Source of the DNA: Candidatus Aminicenantota bacterium
GTDB taxonomy: Bacteria > Acidobacteriota > Aminicenantia > S016-38
Length of the DNA: 64,000 bases
NCBI GenBank assembly: GCA_026987025.1
Contig: JALSNJ010000019.1
Location: forward strand, 55,150 to 119,149
Direction: 5' to 3'
Below are positions 35,901 through 44,201 of this stretch, one piece after another. The first letter of the stretch is position 1. Every line of letters begins with the position of its first letter. A model generated the notes under the pieces. That model was given only the letters and a program-made list of their open reading frames with translations, searched no databases and was not told where the DNA came from. A program made the position numbers and the translations under genes.

Positions 35901-36168
35901 GGGAAATCCCTTCTCTGGAAGAGGAAGTTATCCTCCTGAGGGATGGAATGGAGGAAAGCTCGCTCTCCAAGGGCTCGGTAACCATCTTCTCCACCTCCTC
36001 AGGGGCTGCCCCCGGGTATTCCGTAAGAACCGAAAGCTTCGGATAAGAAAGGGAGGGGAGAAGTTCCACCGAAAGTTTCCTCAGAGAAACATAGCCGAGA
36101 AGGAGAACGCCCACGAAGAACATGACCGTTCCCACGGGCCTTTGAACGCAGAGGCGTATCAGTTTCAT
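32989..36168 (-). CDS. RND-family efflux permease (first of a pair)
   Basis: 1059 aa RND permease; TM4 reads GMFVDNSIVVLESMFRHR. Between the N- and C-terminal halves (about residues 480-590) it has an expanded segment containing two additional hydrophobic stretches (LPFLLLFYLLKTLW and LNFTVGLLCGFFSAVF), longer than the usual TM6-TM7 linker. It overlaps the adaptor gene and the second permease by 4 bp each. Confidence 0.9.
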   Translation of the reverse strand: MKLIRLCVQRPVGTVMFFVGVLLLGYVSLRKLSVELLPSLSYPKLSVLTEYPGAAPEEVEKMVTEPLESELSSIPSLRRITSSSREGISLITLEFHWGTNMDFALLHAKEKIEEASQSLPSDCSKPTLLQWDPSSRPIIIAVLSGGKVEALREMGKYLIKPRLERLKGVARVEVRGGGEPQVIVSLDPGKMAELGIGFQDVEKALSSYDKLILGGTVMKNRIRYVVKVEGELRDPSQINEIPVKFLKKRAVLLKDVGRAYLGEAPLQGEIRFNRKRAVALLIFKQASANTLKVSQRVLDEMERMEKEFPGLKFKLITQDAALIKSSMASLKYSILLGSLLAFLVLVLFLRNIRDPILVALVIPIAVISTFVLMFFARVNLNIMSLGGLALGVGMFVDNSIVVLESMFRHRREKPPEEAAVDGASEVAGAITAATFTTIVIFLPVIYIYGVAGRLFRDLAFTVTFSLLSSLLVSLTLLPSMFALLSGGKKGRKTAPEKEEGGLAGRLHRILSLPFLLLFYLLKTLWRGTRVVLNFTVGLLCGFFSAVFTPLLEAFSSLYRMFEEKYHEFLSLCFEKRAIPLGITLVMLVFILVSYPLIRKELLPNPSTDKYEISARTPFSYGFSRTNRVAGFIEQRLMEGGAGFVFSQIGAVSKIAAPGQDISVNGISMIVGGAGRKGAMEVARRLLSSFYGLRFSVFPERNAITRYLSLGAEAFKIKVFYADEEAGKQVAGRVIRALKGVKGLRDLRTNAFYSKPLLAMKFREEVLKALGIEKEVLATTVEAALRGRKVMTIRRFQRNYDVVITSPFRERKKLEEVLALPISVKGRVLPLRNLVEVEERASPAEITREGQERFFLISADLVGSLGRVSRRVEEVLSSLHLPPGVRIRISGVEEERRRAFRSLYSALFLAVLLVYMVMASQFENLIHPLIIMLTIPMGLFGGFLLLLLSGGSINVISGIGFMVMAGIVVNDAIVKVDYANKLRRKGLAPKQAMMEASKVRLRPILMTTFTTVFGLLPMALLKIPGSELQRPLAVVVIGSLLASTFLTLVLIPVLYEMVEK

Positions 36169-37397
36169 CTTACAATTTTGACCCTGGACTGATGGGCAAG
36201 GGTTAGCTGTCCCTCCACCACCACGAGGTCTCCTTCCTCTACCCCGCTCCTTACCTCTGCCTCCGTGTCGTTCTGGGCTCCCAGGTCAATGTATCTCCAA
36301 AGGGCCAGATTGTCCTTTACCACGAAAACCAGGGGCCTTCCGGAGCGGACTACAATGGCCTTCCTGGGCACCTTTACCACATCCCTCAAAACCCTGTATT
36401 CCACCTGAACCTCGCAGGTCATTCCGGGAAAAAGACCGCTCTTTTTTCTAAGAAGATTCAAAAAAACCGTGGCGGTTCTGGTTTCAGGGTCAATTTCCGG
36501 GGAAATGGCCAGGATTCTTGCGGGAAAATACCTTCCTGGATAGGCAAGGAAAGCCACCCGCGCCCCCATCCCCGGTTTTATCTTCCCCACCTCCCCTTCC
36601 AGAACAAAGGCTTTTATATAAAGGGAGGCAGGGTTCACTATCCTGAAGATATCGCTGCCGGAAGATATCCACTGGCCCACCGAAACCTTGATATCCCCAA
36701 TTATTCCGGAAAAGGGTGCTCTTATTCTGGTCCTGCTCAGCTCCAGTTCCGCCTGGTGGAGGGAAATTTCAGCCTCCGTAAGCCCCTTGGTGGCCTTCCT
36801 CACCTGTTCCTTCAGTGCTCCGGTCTCAACCATTATTTCAAGAAGGGACTCCTCCGCCCTGCGAAGTCTCTCCTCACCCACCCTGCCGGCTTTATATTCC
36901 GAAAGAACCCTTTCGTATTCCTCCCTGGCCCTCTTCAATTTTTCCCTGTCCTTCTCGCTCATGTGGGGTTCCTTGAAGGCGGCGAACCTGAAGGTGGCGA
37001 TGTAGTCTGCTAATGCCTTGAGCCTCTGGGCCCTGGCCCTCTCCAGGGCAAGCTCCTTTTCCCTGCTGTGAAGCTCCACCACCACCTCCCCCTTTTTCAC
37101 CCACTGGCCCACGCCGTGGAGAATTCGAGCCACCTTTCCTGAGGTCTCCGCCTTGACCGTGGTCTTCTCCCAGCAGTCGGCCTGGCCAGAAAAATTAAGC
37201 CTCAGAGGAAGGTCTCCCCGCACGGCCTTCACCACCTTTACGGGAACCTCAGCCTCCCCGGCTTTCGTCTCAGCCATAACCTCCCCTTGCCCCTCGTCAT
37301 CCCTTTGCCCCTGGTGGTTTTTCCAGAGGAAATACCCCCCTGCCACAAACCCCAGAAGTAAAAAGGCTGAAATAACAAATTTTACAATTTTCCTCAT
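36165..37397 (-). CDS. RND periplasmic adaptor (membrane fusion protein)
   Basis: 410 aa. One N-terminal membrane segment, biotinyl-lipoyl-like halves (KVARILHGVGQWVKKGEVVVEL and RIRAPFSGIIGDIKVSVGQWI), a coiled-coil hairpin between them (about 140-230) and a beta-barrel domain are visible. It links the two RND pumps to an outer-membrane channel encoded elsewhere. It is the first gene of the operon. Confidence 0.92.
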   Translation of the reverse strand: MRKIVKFVISAFLLLGFVAGGYFLWKNHQGQRDDEGQGEVMAETKAGEAEVPVKVVKAVRGDLPLRLNFSGQADCWEKTTVKAETSGKVARILHGVGQWVKKGEVVVELHSREKELALERARAQRLKALADYIATFRFAAFKEPHMSEKDREKLKRAREEYERVLSEYKAGRVGEERLRRAEESLLEIMVETGALKEQVRKATKGLTEAEISLHQAELELSRTRIRAPFSGIIGDIKVSVGQWISSGSDIFRIVNPASLYIKAFVLEGEVGKIKPGMGARVAFLAYPGRYFPARILAISPEIDPETRTATVFLNLLRKKSGLFPGMTCEVQVEYRVLRDVVKVPRKAIVVRSGRPLVFVVKDNLALWRYIDLGAQNDTEAEVRSGVEEGDLVVVEGQLTLAHQSRVKIVR

Positions 37398-37417
37398 TAC
37401 TAAAACCTTAAGAGGTG

Positions 37418-37423
37418 ATTATA
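37418..37423 (-). promoter_or_regulatory. Extended -10 promoter of the RND operon
   Basis: Minus strand TTTTTGCTATAAT: an extended -10 (TGCTATAAT) 20 nt before the adaptor ATG. No convincing -35 box is present. Confidence 0.55.
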
Positions 37424-37493
37424 GCAAAAATCCAGGGAGGTTAAAATGCTCAATTTTATAGGAACAGGATCTCTGAGGACCGGCTTTAAAGAC

Positions 37494-39122
37494 CTACTTT
37501 CTGAACCTCTCAACCCTTCTCCCTCCTAAGTTAACTTCCACCGATGCCCTAAATCCTATAACACCATGGGAAATTACTATTATTATCCTATCCGAAAATA
37601 AACTCCGAATCCTCTCTTCTATCTCCAGGCGAAATTCATCCGGCAAATTGCTTCCGGCCTCATCCAGGATTATTACATCCGGCTCCTTTATAATCGCCCT
37701 GGCGATGGCTATCCGCTGACGCTCCCCCGCAGAGAGAAGCTTTCCCCCTTCTCCTACAATCGTGGAAAAACCCTGCGGAAGCTTTTCTATAAATCCTAAG
37801 GCTCCGCTTAAAGCCGCAGCACGCCTTATCTGTTCCCTGCTTACCCCTTCCTTCCCAAAGGCTATATTCTTTTCAACTGTATCGCAAAACATAAAGCACT
37901 CCTGAGAGACATACCCTGCCCTCTCGCGAAGCCATTTTAAGTCCAGCTCCTTCAGAGACACTCCATTGTAAAGTATTTCCCCTTGTTGGGGTCGGTATAG
38001 GCCAAGGAGTAGTTTCACGAGGGTGCTTTTCCCCGCCCCAGAGGGACCTTTTATTGCAAGAACTTCTCCCCTCTTTACTTTAAAGTTCAAGCCCTCAAAA
38101 AGAGGCCCTCTTCCATCGTAGCCGAAAGCAAGATTTCTAACCTCAATTTCCTCTATCCGCTCAAGTCGCCGCTTCCCTCCCTCCTCTGGCATCACCCGAA
38201 GAAGTTCCTCCACCCTGCTCCATGCCGCCCGAGCATGTTGTATCATTATAGAAAAAGATGATACCCTCTGGGAAGGCCCATAGAGGTAGTAAAGATATCC
38301 CTGAAAAGCAAAGAGGGTTCCTATGCTCATGGCCCCTGAAAGTATTTCCTTTATTCCAAAGTACAAAAGCAGCCCTTCACCCACATAGGAAAGAACCATA
38401 ACTATTGCTTGATTCCTGTAAATTATCAAGTTCTGCTTTATGCTTTTTTCCATGTATTTTCTAAGCGAAAAGCTGACTTTTTCCTGGCACTCCTTTTCCT
38501 TTGCGCTTTCCTTGACCTGGCTTATCCCCATAAATACATCGGATAATACCTTCTCTGCCCTGGCGTTTTCTTCCATAACCGCTCTTGTGGCTTGCTTGTA
38601 CCGCCCTGCCCAATAGAAAGAATTTACGATAAAAAATGGAACCGGCAAAAGGCATATAATGGTGAGGGATGGATTGAGTTTGAGAAGTATGCCTATCCCT
38701 ATTGCAAACCTTAAAAGATCCGTTAAAGCAAGAACCAATGAGTGGGAAAAGAGAACCTGAAGCCCTTCTGTGTCCCTCCTTATTCGGGAGAGAAGCTCTC
38801 CGGTCTGGGCAGCAGAGAAAAAGCTCAGCGGATAGGAAAGGACTCTCCCTACAAGCTCCTCTTGCATCTCTGTAATTATGTGCCGCTGGGCCTTGAAAAA
38901 GAGAAGGTCCTTCAGGTACGAAATAAGAACAAACGAGAGGGCAAAACCCCCAAAGGCTGCAATAGCCAGGGGAAGAAACTTCAACTTCCCTTCCCCCACC
39001 ACCTTATCTATGGCAAATTTGGAGATGAGAGGAAGGGGGGAGGAAAGGAGAACAACGAAGATAGTAAGAAAGGAAGGAAGGATTAGGAGTTTTAGGCTTT
39101 TAATTAAAAATTTCTTAATCAT
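37494..39122 (-). CDS. ABC exporter, fused membrane and ATPase domains
   Basis: 542 aa. About six helices in residues 1-290 are followed by an ATPase domain with Walker A GPSGAGKST, signature LSAGERQR and Walker B DVIILDEA. No C39 peptidase domain is present. It overlaps the neighbouring ABC-2 permease by 8 bp, so all three ABC genes form one operon. Substrate unknown; export of a peptide or lipid is plausible. Confidence 0.9.
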   Translation of the reverse strand: MIKKFLIKSLKLLILPSFLTIFVVLLSSPLPLISKFAIDKVVGEGKLKFLPLAIAAFGGFALSFVLISYLKDLLFFKAQRHIITEMQEELVGRVLSYPLSFFSAAQTGELLSRIRRDTEGLQVLFSHSLVLALTDLLRFAIGIGILLKLNPSLTIICLLPVPFFIVNSFYWAGRYKQATRAVMEENARAEKVLSDVFMGISQVKESAKEKECQEKVSFSLRKYMEKSIKQNLIIYRNQAIVMVLSYVGEGLLLYFGIKEILSGAMSIGTLFAFQGYLYYLYGPSQRVSSFSIMIQHARAAWSRVEELLRVMPEEGGKRRLERIEEIEVRNLAFGYDGRGPLFEGLNFKVKRGEVLAIKGPSGAGKSTLVKLLLGLYRPQQGEILYNGVSLKELDLKWLRERAGYVSQECFMFCDTVEKNIAFGKEGVSREQIRRAAALSGALGFIEKLPQGFSTIVGEGGKLLSAGERQRIAIARAIIKEPDVIILDEAGSNLPDEFRLEIEERIRSLFSDRIIIVISHGVIGFRASVEVNLGGRRVERFRK

Positions 39123-40779
39123 CCCTCAGCCCCAATCCCATAACCACAGGCTCCGGGTTTTCTTCGTATGTGAACCGGGAAGGTATCCTGGAAATTTTCT
39201 TTAAAATGAGAAGAAAAATCAACGGAAAAATATAAAGTATCAGAAAGAGGCCCCCTTTCTCCGAGGCCAATTTTCCACCAACGCCCAAGATGTAGGTATA
39301 AATGTAGATTCCGAGGGTGTAAAAAAACCAGAATATGTGAAGGTTCATCTTTCCGGGAACAGTTGCACAGGAAAAGGGTATTTTGTTATATTTTATAAAG
39401 GCAAGCTCAAGGAGAATCAAAGAACTCAAAAGTCCGTAAAGGGATTCTAAAAACGCCAGCTTAACTCCCCAAATAAGGGTGTAAAAAATAAGAATGGCCA
39501 GAAAACCGGGGAGAAGGTAGAGAAGGAAAAAGGACTTCTTTGTGGCCGTTATATAATCCTTCTTTTCCTTTCCTTCGGTAATTTTAAAAATCCAGTTCCC
39601 CTCTATGAACCAGGGAAGACCCACTACCATCCTAAACCCCAGAACCAAGGCGAGGAAAAAAAGGTGAATGAACTGAAAAAGGAAAACAGAATAAAGGGAA
39701 CCCGAATATAAAATCCTTGCTATTTTCAAACTAAAAAGACCTATCACCCCTACTATGTAAAAGGAGAACACCAGGCGGTGCCTTCGGCTCCTGCTCATCA
39801 CGGTTTTTATAAACTGGAATATGGCCCTCTCCAAAGGATTTTTAAAGAACCATTTGTGAAGAAAGAATGTCATACCCCCTGGGGGCCGGGAAGGGGGTTT
39901 TGCGGGTTTTTCCCTTTTTAGCCTTTTGTATAAAAGTAAATACTCAAGGACAAAGGCCGAAAGCAAAAACGAAATGGCCACCACCCCTTTAAAGAAATGA
40001 GCATGAAAAATCCCTGGATTAATTCCAGCTATCTCTTCATAAAGGCCGGAAAACCACAGGGGAGGGAGGGCGGAGAAGGGAAATTTATTTATATTGGAAA
40101 GGGAAACTGCCGAGTAGAGCTTGTCAAATACGCCGAAGAAGGATAGGAACAGGGCTACTGCCAGGCCCTGAAAATACACGGAAATCCTTTCCGCCTTTGT
40201 CTCGCCAAGAAATAAAATGAGAAAACCGCTTGTGCACATTACGAAAAGGAAGACAAACAGAGCTGAAGCGAAAACGCTTACGCTGTGGGCAAAGGAGATC
40301 TTAAGGAAAAGTCCAATGGAATTTCCGTAAGCCTTGGCCCTTCCCAGGCCGAAGATGGGAGAAGAAAAGAGGGATATAGAAACTGCAAAAAGAGCTACGA
40401 AAGCCATTAAGCTGAGGCCCTTTGAAAGGAAAACGGTAATTTTTCTTACGGGAAGGGCTGAAAGGTTGGCGTAGTCCTCTTTTTTTAGAAATATCTCATC
40501 CCATTCTATTAGGGAGACGAGCCCCATTACCACCATGGAAAAACTTAAAAATACAAAGTTCTCCTTCCAGGATGTTTCTTTCATGCCAATTACATAGGGG
40601 AAGAGAAGAGGAGCCACTATGTATTTCAGGTTCTCCCAGTAGGCTATCGCCCCGCTCAAGACCGCAAGAATGCTCAGAAGGGAGAAGGCTTTGGCCACCG
40701 TTGCCTCCTTAAAGGGAAGAGTTTCGTTCTGGAAAAACCTATTGAAAAAGTGGAGGGTCAAGATTTTAAGGGCTTTCAT
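39115..40779 (-). CDS. ABC-2 type membrane protein
   Basis: 554 aa with about 12-14 hydrophobic segments and no ATPase motif. It overlaps the ATPase gene upstream by 14 bp and is therefore its membrane partner. The sequence is poorly conserved and resembles large ABC-2 permeases of unknown substrate. Confidence 0.75.
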   Translation of the reverse strand: MKALKILTLHFFNRFFQNETLPFKEATVAKAFSLLSILAVLSGAIAYWENLKYIVAPLLFPYVIGMKETSWKENFVFLSFSMVVMGLVSLIEWDEIFLKKEDYANLSALPVRKITVFLSKGLSLMAFVALFAVSISLFSSPIFGLGRAKAYGNSIGLFLKISFAHSVSVFASALFVFLFVMCTSGFLILFLGETKAERISVYFQGLAVALFLSFFGVFDKLYSAVSLSNINKFPFSALPPLWFSGLYEEIAGINPGIFHAHFFKGVVAISFLLSAFVLEYLLLYKRLKREKPAKPPSRPPGGMTFFLHKWFFKNPLERAIFQFIKTVMSRSRRHRLVFSFYIVGVIGLFSLKIARILYSGSLYSVFLFQFIHLFFLALVLGFRMVVGLPWFIEGNWIFKITEGKEKKDYITATKKSFFLLYLLPGFLAILIFYTLIWGVKLAFLESLYGLLSSLILLELAFIKYNKIPFSCATVPGKMNLHIFWFFYTLGIYIYTYILGVGGKLASEKGGLFLILYIFPLIFLLILKKISRIPSRFTYEENPEPVVMGLGLRDD

Positions 40780-41545
40780 CTTCTGCTAATTTCATCAAAA
40801 ACCGGGATGCTATTTTTCTGGGGTCCTTTTCCACCACCAGACTTTTAAATACTTCCTCCAGTGAAGAGCTCCTCTTCAGCTCCTTCAGCTTTTCCACTCC
40901 TTCGTCCGCAAGAATCTTACCCCTGTTTATTATTACAACCCTTGAACACAGCCTCTCCACAACCTCAAGAATGTGGGAAGCGTAAATTATTATTTTTCCC
41001 CTGGAGGCCAGACCCTTTACTATCTCCCGCACCGTAAATACCGTAAAGGAATCAAGCCCTGAAAGGGGTTCGTCAAGGAGAATAATCTCAGGGTTGTGAA
41101 TAAGGGCCGAGGCAATCAAAACCTTCTGCTTCATCCCCTTGGAATAGGTGTCCATGGAAAGATGCATGGCACTTCCCAGTCCCAAAAGAGATAGCAACTC
41201 CTCGGCCCTTTTCCTAAGGGTTCCTTCCTCTATCCCCCTAAGTCTGCCTACAAAAAGGATGTACTCATATCCGCTCATGTAGGGGTAAAGGGCTGCATCT
41301 TCTGGGACATACCCAACTCTTTTTCTATAGGAATAAATGTTATTCCAAATCTCATTGCCCTGGAATAAAATCTTCCCTGAGGTGGGCCTCAGTATTCCTG
41401 CAAGGGCCTTAAGGGTGCTTGTTTTTCCAGCCCCGTTCGGCCCTAAATACCCGATTATCTCCCCGCCCCTCGCCTGGAAACTTACTTTGTCCACCGCCCT
41501 CAAAGGGCCATATCTAATCTCCAGCTCCTTTACTACTAAGCTCAT
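40766..41545 (-). CDS. ABC transporter ATPase
   Basis: 259 aa. Walker A GPNGAGKTST, signature YSKGMKQKV and Walker B IILLDEPLSG are intact; the sequence is of the ABC-2/CcmA type. It is first in a three-gene ABC operon. The ATG lacks a clear ribosome-binding site. Confidence 0.92.
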   Translation of the reverse strand: MSLVVKELEIRYGPLRAVDKVSFQARGGEIIGYLGPNGAGKTSTLKALAGILRPTSGKILFQGNEIWNNIYSYRKRVGYVPEDAALYPYMSGYEYILFVGRLRGIEEGTLRKRAEELLSLLGLGSAMHLSMDTYSKGMKQKVLIASALIHNPEIILLDEPLSGLDSFTVFTVREIVKGLASRGKIIIYASHILEVVERLCSRVVIINRGKILADEGVEKLKELKRSSSLEEVFKSLVVEKDPRKIASRFLMKLAEDESP

Positions 41546-41584
41546 TTTTAGAGTTTTTGAAAGAAAATGATATCACATAATAGT

Positions 41585-42580
41585 TTAATTTCCAATTATT
41601 GTATAAGTCCATAACATATGGGAAAAATTTTCTTCTTCAATGAGATATTTTAGCGGAGAACGAAGGGAAAGGGAATGATGGGGTCTGCGAGTGTTGTAAA
41701 AAACCAGCCATTGCATCAACCTTCTATTGAAAGCACCAATATTTGTTGCCAGTTCATCTAAATGATAAAGCAAAAACTCCTCCTGCAGCGTCCTGTTGAA
41801 TCTTTCTATGTGCCCATTACTTTGAGGACGGCGGGGATAATTGAAGAAATGAACTACCTTTTCCCTCTCAACCAGCCTATGGAAATGCTTCATAAATTCT
41901 GAACCATTATCCGTCTGGATATGAGTTATAGAAAAAGGCGCAACGCTCATGAACTTCTCCATAAAATCCGCCCCAGCTCTGCTGGAAAGACTCTTATACG
42001 CATAGGCGAAGGCAAACCTGGAGCGAAGGTCCACCGCAGTTATTATGTATCTTTTTATCCCATCTACGAAAACATGCAGAGAATCCAGCTGAATCAAATC
42101 TCCTGACCTTCGGGGCATATAGTTTCGTCTTCTCAGTTTCTTCACCCTGCTTTTACTTTTTACTTTGCCAGAATGGGTAAACTCTTGAGGAGAAAAAAAT
42201 AAACCCCTCTCTTTTATTATCCGCCCTATCGTGGAAGCAGACACAGGAAGAAGGCCTTCCCTTTTGCAGTAGTCGTCCAGCAGAACCTTTATCTTTTCCT
42301 TCCCCATGCGGGGATGGGCTCTTCTTATCCGCTCTATAAACTCGATTATTTGTGGGTGTATTTGTCGCTTTCGCTTCCGCCTGGGTGCCCTTGAGCGGGG
42401 AGCAAGAGCAGAAATTGCTCCTCCTGCATCCTTCAGCCTCCGCCTCCAGCGATAAATCTTGGATTTGCTGACTCCAAAGGCCTCTACCGTAAGGGCCAGA
42501 CCATGACGGGTGAAAAAATCAACTACTTTCAATCTGAAGGCGATTACTTCCCTGTATTTTTCTATCTCCCTTTCCCTCAT
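41585..42580 (-). CDS. IS481-like transposase
   Basis: 331 aa. An N-terminal helix-turn-helix (SKSKIYRWRRRLKDAG) and basic linker precede an rve DDE domain: Asp in LIQLDSLHVF, Asp in QTDNGSEF and Glu in HIERFNRTLQ, all present, so it could be active. The ATG at 42580 is chosen because TATAAT lies 6 nt before it (leaderless); an in-frame ATG at 42640 is possible. The frame reads through the left terminal repeat and stops about 5 codons outside it, so the last residues come from target DNA. Confidence 0.88.
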   Translation of the reverse strand: MREREIEKYREVIAFRLKVVDFFTRHGLALTVEAFGVSKSKIYRWRRRLKDAGGAISALAPRSRAPRRKRKRQIHPQIIEFIERIRRAHPRMGKEKIKVLLDDYCKREGLLPVSASTIGRIIKERGLFFSPQEFTHSGKVKSKSRVKKLRRRNYMPRRSGDLIQLDSLHVFVDGIKRYIITAVDLRSRFAFAYAYKSLSSRAGADFMEKFMSVAPFSITHIQTDNGSEFMKHFHRLVEREKVVHFFNYPRRPQSNGHIERFNRTLQEEFLLYHLDELATNIGAFNRRLMQWLVFYNTRRPHHSLSLRSPLKYLIEEENFSHMLWTYTIIGN

Positions 42581-42683
42581 AGAAGGATTATAAACATTGC
42601 TTGCACCCCTTATCCATTTATAAATCCATATAAATTTCATCCTTCTCCCTCAATTTCTTCCCACATGTTTCTGAACTTTTGCA
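41600..42683 (-). mobile_element. Insertion sequence, IS481-like, about 1.08 kb
   Basis: Imperfect terminal repeats of about 26 bp start TGTATAAGTCCAT at 41600 and TGCAAAAGTTCAG (complement) at 42683; both continue AACATRTGGGAA. TG-ends fit IS481. No clear target duplication is visible. It separates the ABC operon from the beta-propeller cluster and lies 2 bp from the stop of the redoxin-like gene. Confidence 0.75.
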
Positions 42684-42685
42684 TT

Positions 42686-43174
42686 TTAATGGATTGTTTT
42701 GTAAGCTTTAATCTTGTAATTTTTCAATCGTAAAATTATTGGAAGGGTAACCATACCGAAATGAGTGGATAATTCCTCCTTTTTCATCATATATAAACTA
42801 TCGGAAGGAAGGTCAAAATTCCCTATCCAGGCCTTCCACTCATTGAACCAATTATGAACTGTCACAAAGACGACCTTGTGTCCCTTTGCTCTAAGATGTA
42901 AAGCTTCTTCAAAAGACCTCAAGATAGAACCTGGACATGCATCTATTTTGAGAATTACTAAGTACACTTCTTCATCTTTGGATACAATTTCGTTAAAATC
43001 CACAGATGCACCGTTAAAGGATATTAAGTGAATTTCAGATGGCGATTTTATCTGAATTTTCAGGGTCTTATTTTTAATATGTCTAAAATAAGCTACAATC
43101 CCTATAAGGACCAATAAGGCAAAGATAATGGAGTTTTCAATAAGAGCGGCTTTTTTCACGGGCCTTTTCTTCAT
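42686..43174 (-). CDS. Membrane-anchored redoxin-like protein, probably shortened by the IS
   Basis: 162 aa with one N-terminal membrane helix. The thioredoxin-like region has a single cysteine (LKIDACPGSILRSFEEAL) followed by KGHKVVFVTVHNW, and a TLPIILRLKN cis-proline region. After that only about 12 residues remain, whereas the paralogue at 45807 has about 40, so the C-terminus is likely lost near the insertion. The start overlaps the upstream propeller gene by 38 bp; a GTG at 43159 is an alternative. Confidence 0.65.
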   Translation of the reverse strand: MKKRPVKKAALIENSIIFALLVLIGIVAYFRHIKNKTLKIQIKSPSEIHLISFNGASVDFNEIVSKDEEVYLVILKIDACPGSILRSFEEALHLRAKGHKVVFVTVHNWFNEWKAWIGNFDLPSDSLYMMKKEELSTHFGMVTLPIILRLKNYKIKAYKTIH

Positions 43175-44201
43175 AAATTTTTATTTTGAGCTCGTCCGCC
43201 TCATCATCAAATCCTGGATTCCCATTGGCAAAGAAGTAAAAAAGTCCATTCCTTGTCCCTAAGAATCTATCCATTCCGAAATAGAATTTCTTTAATGAAA
43301 AATCCTTTAACTTGTAGAACAACAAAGCAAATTTTGGCTTCTTTAGAGTGCGAATCTGCAATATCAAGTAATCACCATCTATTGCTATTTCTTCTATTCG
43401 GGAATAAGAAGCTTCCCAAGTCTCGTAAATTTCTTGCAATTTCCGTCTTGATATGACCCCTTTCGGAGGCTCAGGAAGTTTATGCATGGGAACATAAAAG
43501 TCAGGCATTTTAAGGGAAACCTTTCCCTTTACATTATTTTCTCCACAGTTAAGCCAATAGACCGTGGGGGAAAATTCTAAAAATACAAACAGTCTATTTC
43601 CATATTTCCTCATAAAAGTTCTGCTTAAATAAATACGGCTATTTTTCTTAAAATCTAAAAATAATGTTTTTCCTATAGGTTTGCCCTTATCGTCATAAAC
43701 GGTAAGGAAATATCCTTTAGCTAAAGTTCCGGGAGAGGCAGGCAAGAAGCCACCAACATAGAATTTTCCACCACACTGAAAAAATGAAGTTTTTATTTGA
43801 TAAGATGGTTTCAGAAAAATAAATTTCAGGAATTTATATGAGCTTTTATCTATCTTGAAAAATGAAATCTTACCATAAGTTTCCATCACGCCTATTAAGT
43901 CCTTCGTTATAAAAAAATTGAAGGGGGATTTTACCTCCCCTGGACCTTCTCCTTTAGGTGTTAACAGCGAAATCCCCTTTTTGTTCACTTTTACAATCCA
44001 CCATTTAAACCCCCAAAAAATAACATCACCGTTCGGGGAAATGTCAGAATCATATATATAACCTCCAATCTTTTCATCGGGAAATTCCCAGACCTCCTTC
44101 AACCTGAAATCCTTATTCCAATCTTGAGCTTTGCCACTTAATAAAAGAAAAGCCAAAGTAATAAATGTTGAGGCTACCACTAAAATTTTTCTAACACGCA
44201 T
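43137..44201 (-). CDS. Exported 6-bladed beta-propeller protein
   Basis: 354 aa with signal peptide (MRVRKILVVASTFITLAFLLLSG). It has the DUF5128-like family phrase GEGPGEVKSPFNFFI after the first blade and propeller repeats such as SDISPNGDVIFWG. The family is exported, of unknown ligand, and abundant with small peptides. It overlaps the neighbouring propeller gene by 22 bp. Confidence 0.75.
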   Translation of the reverse strand: MRVRKILVVASTFITLAFLLLSGKAQDWNKDFRLKEVWEFPDEKIGGYIYDSDISPNGDVIFWGFKWWIVKVNKKGISLLTPKGEGPGEVKSPFNFFITKDLIGVMETYGKISFFKIDKSSYKFLKFIFLKPSYQIKTSFFQCGGKFYVGGFLPASPGTLAKGYFLTVYDDKGKPIGKTLFLDFKKNSRIYLSRTFMRKYGNRLFVFLEFSPTVYWLNCGENNVKGKVSLKMPDFYVPMHKLPEPPKGVISRRKLQEIYETWEASYSRIEEIAIDGDYLILQIRTLKKPKFALLFYKLKDFSLKKFYFGMDRFLGTRNGLFYFFANGNPGFDDEADELKIKIYEEKAREKSRSY

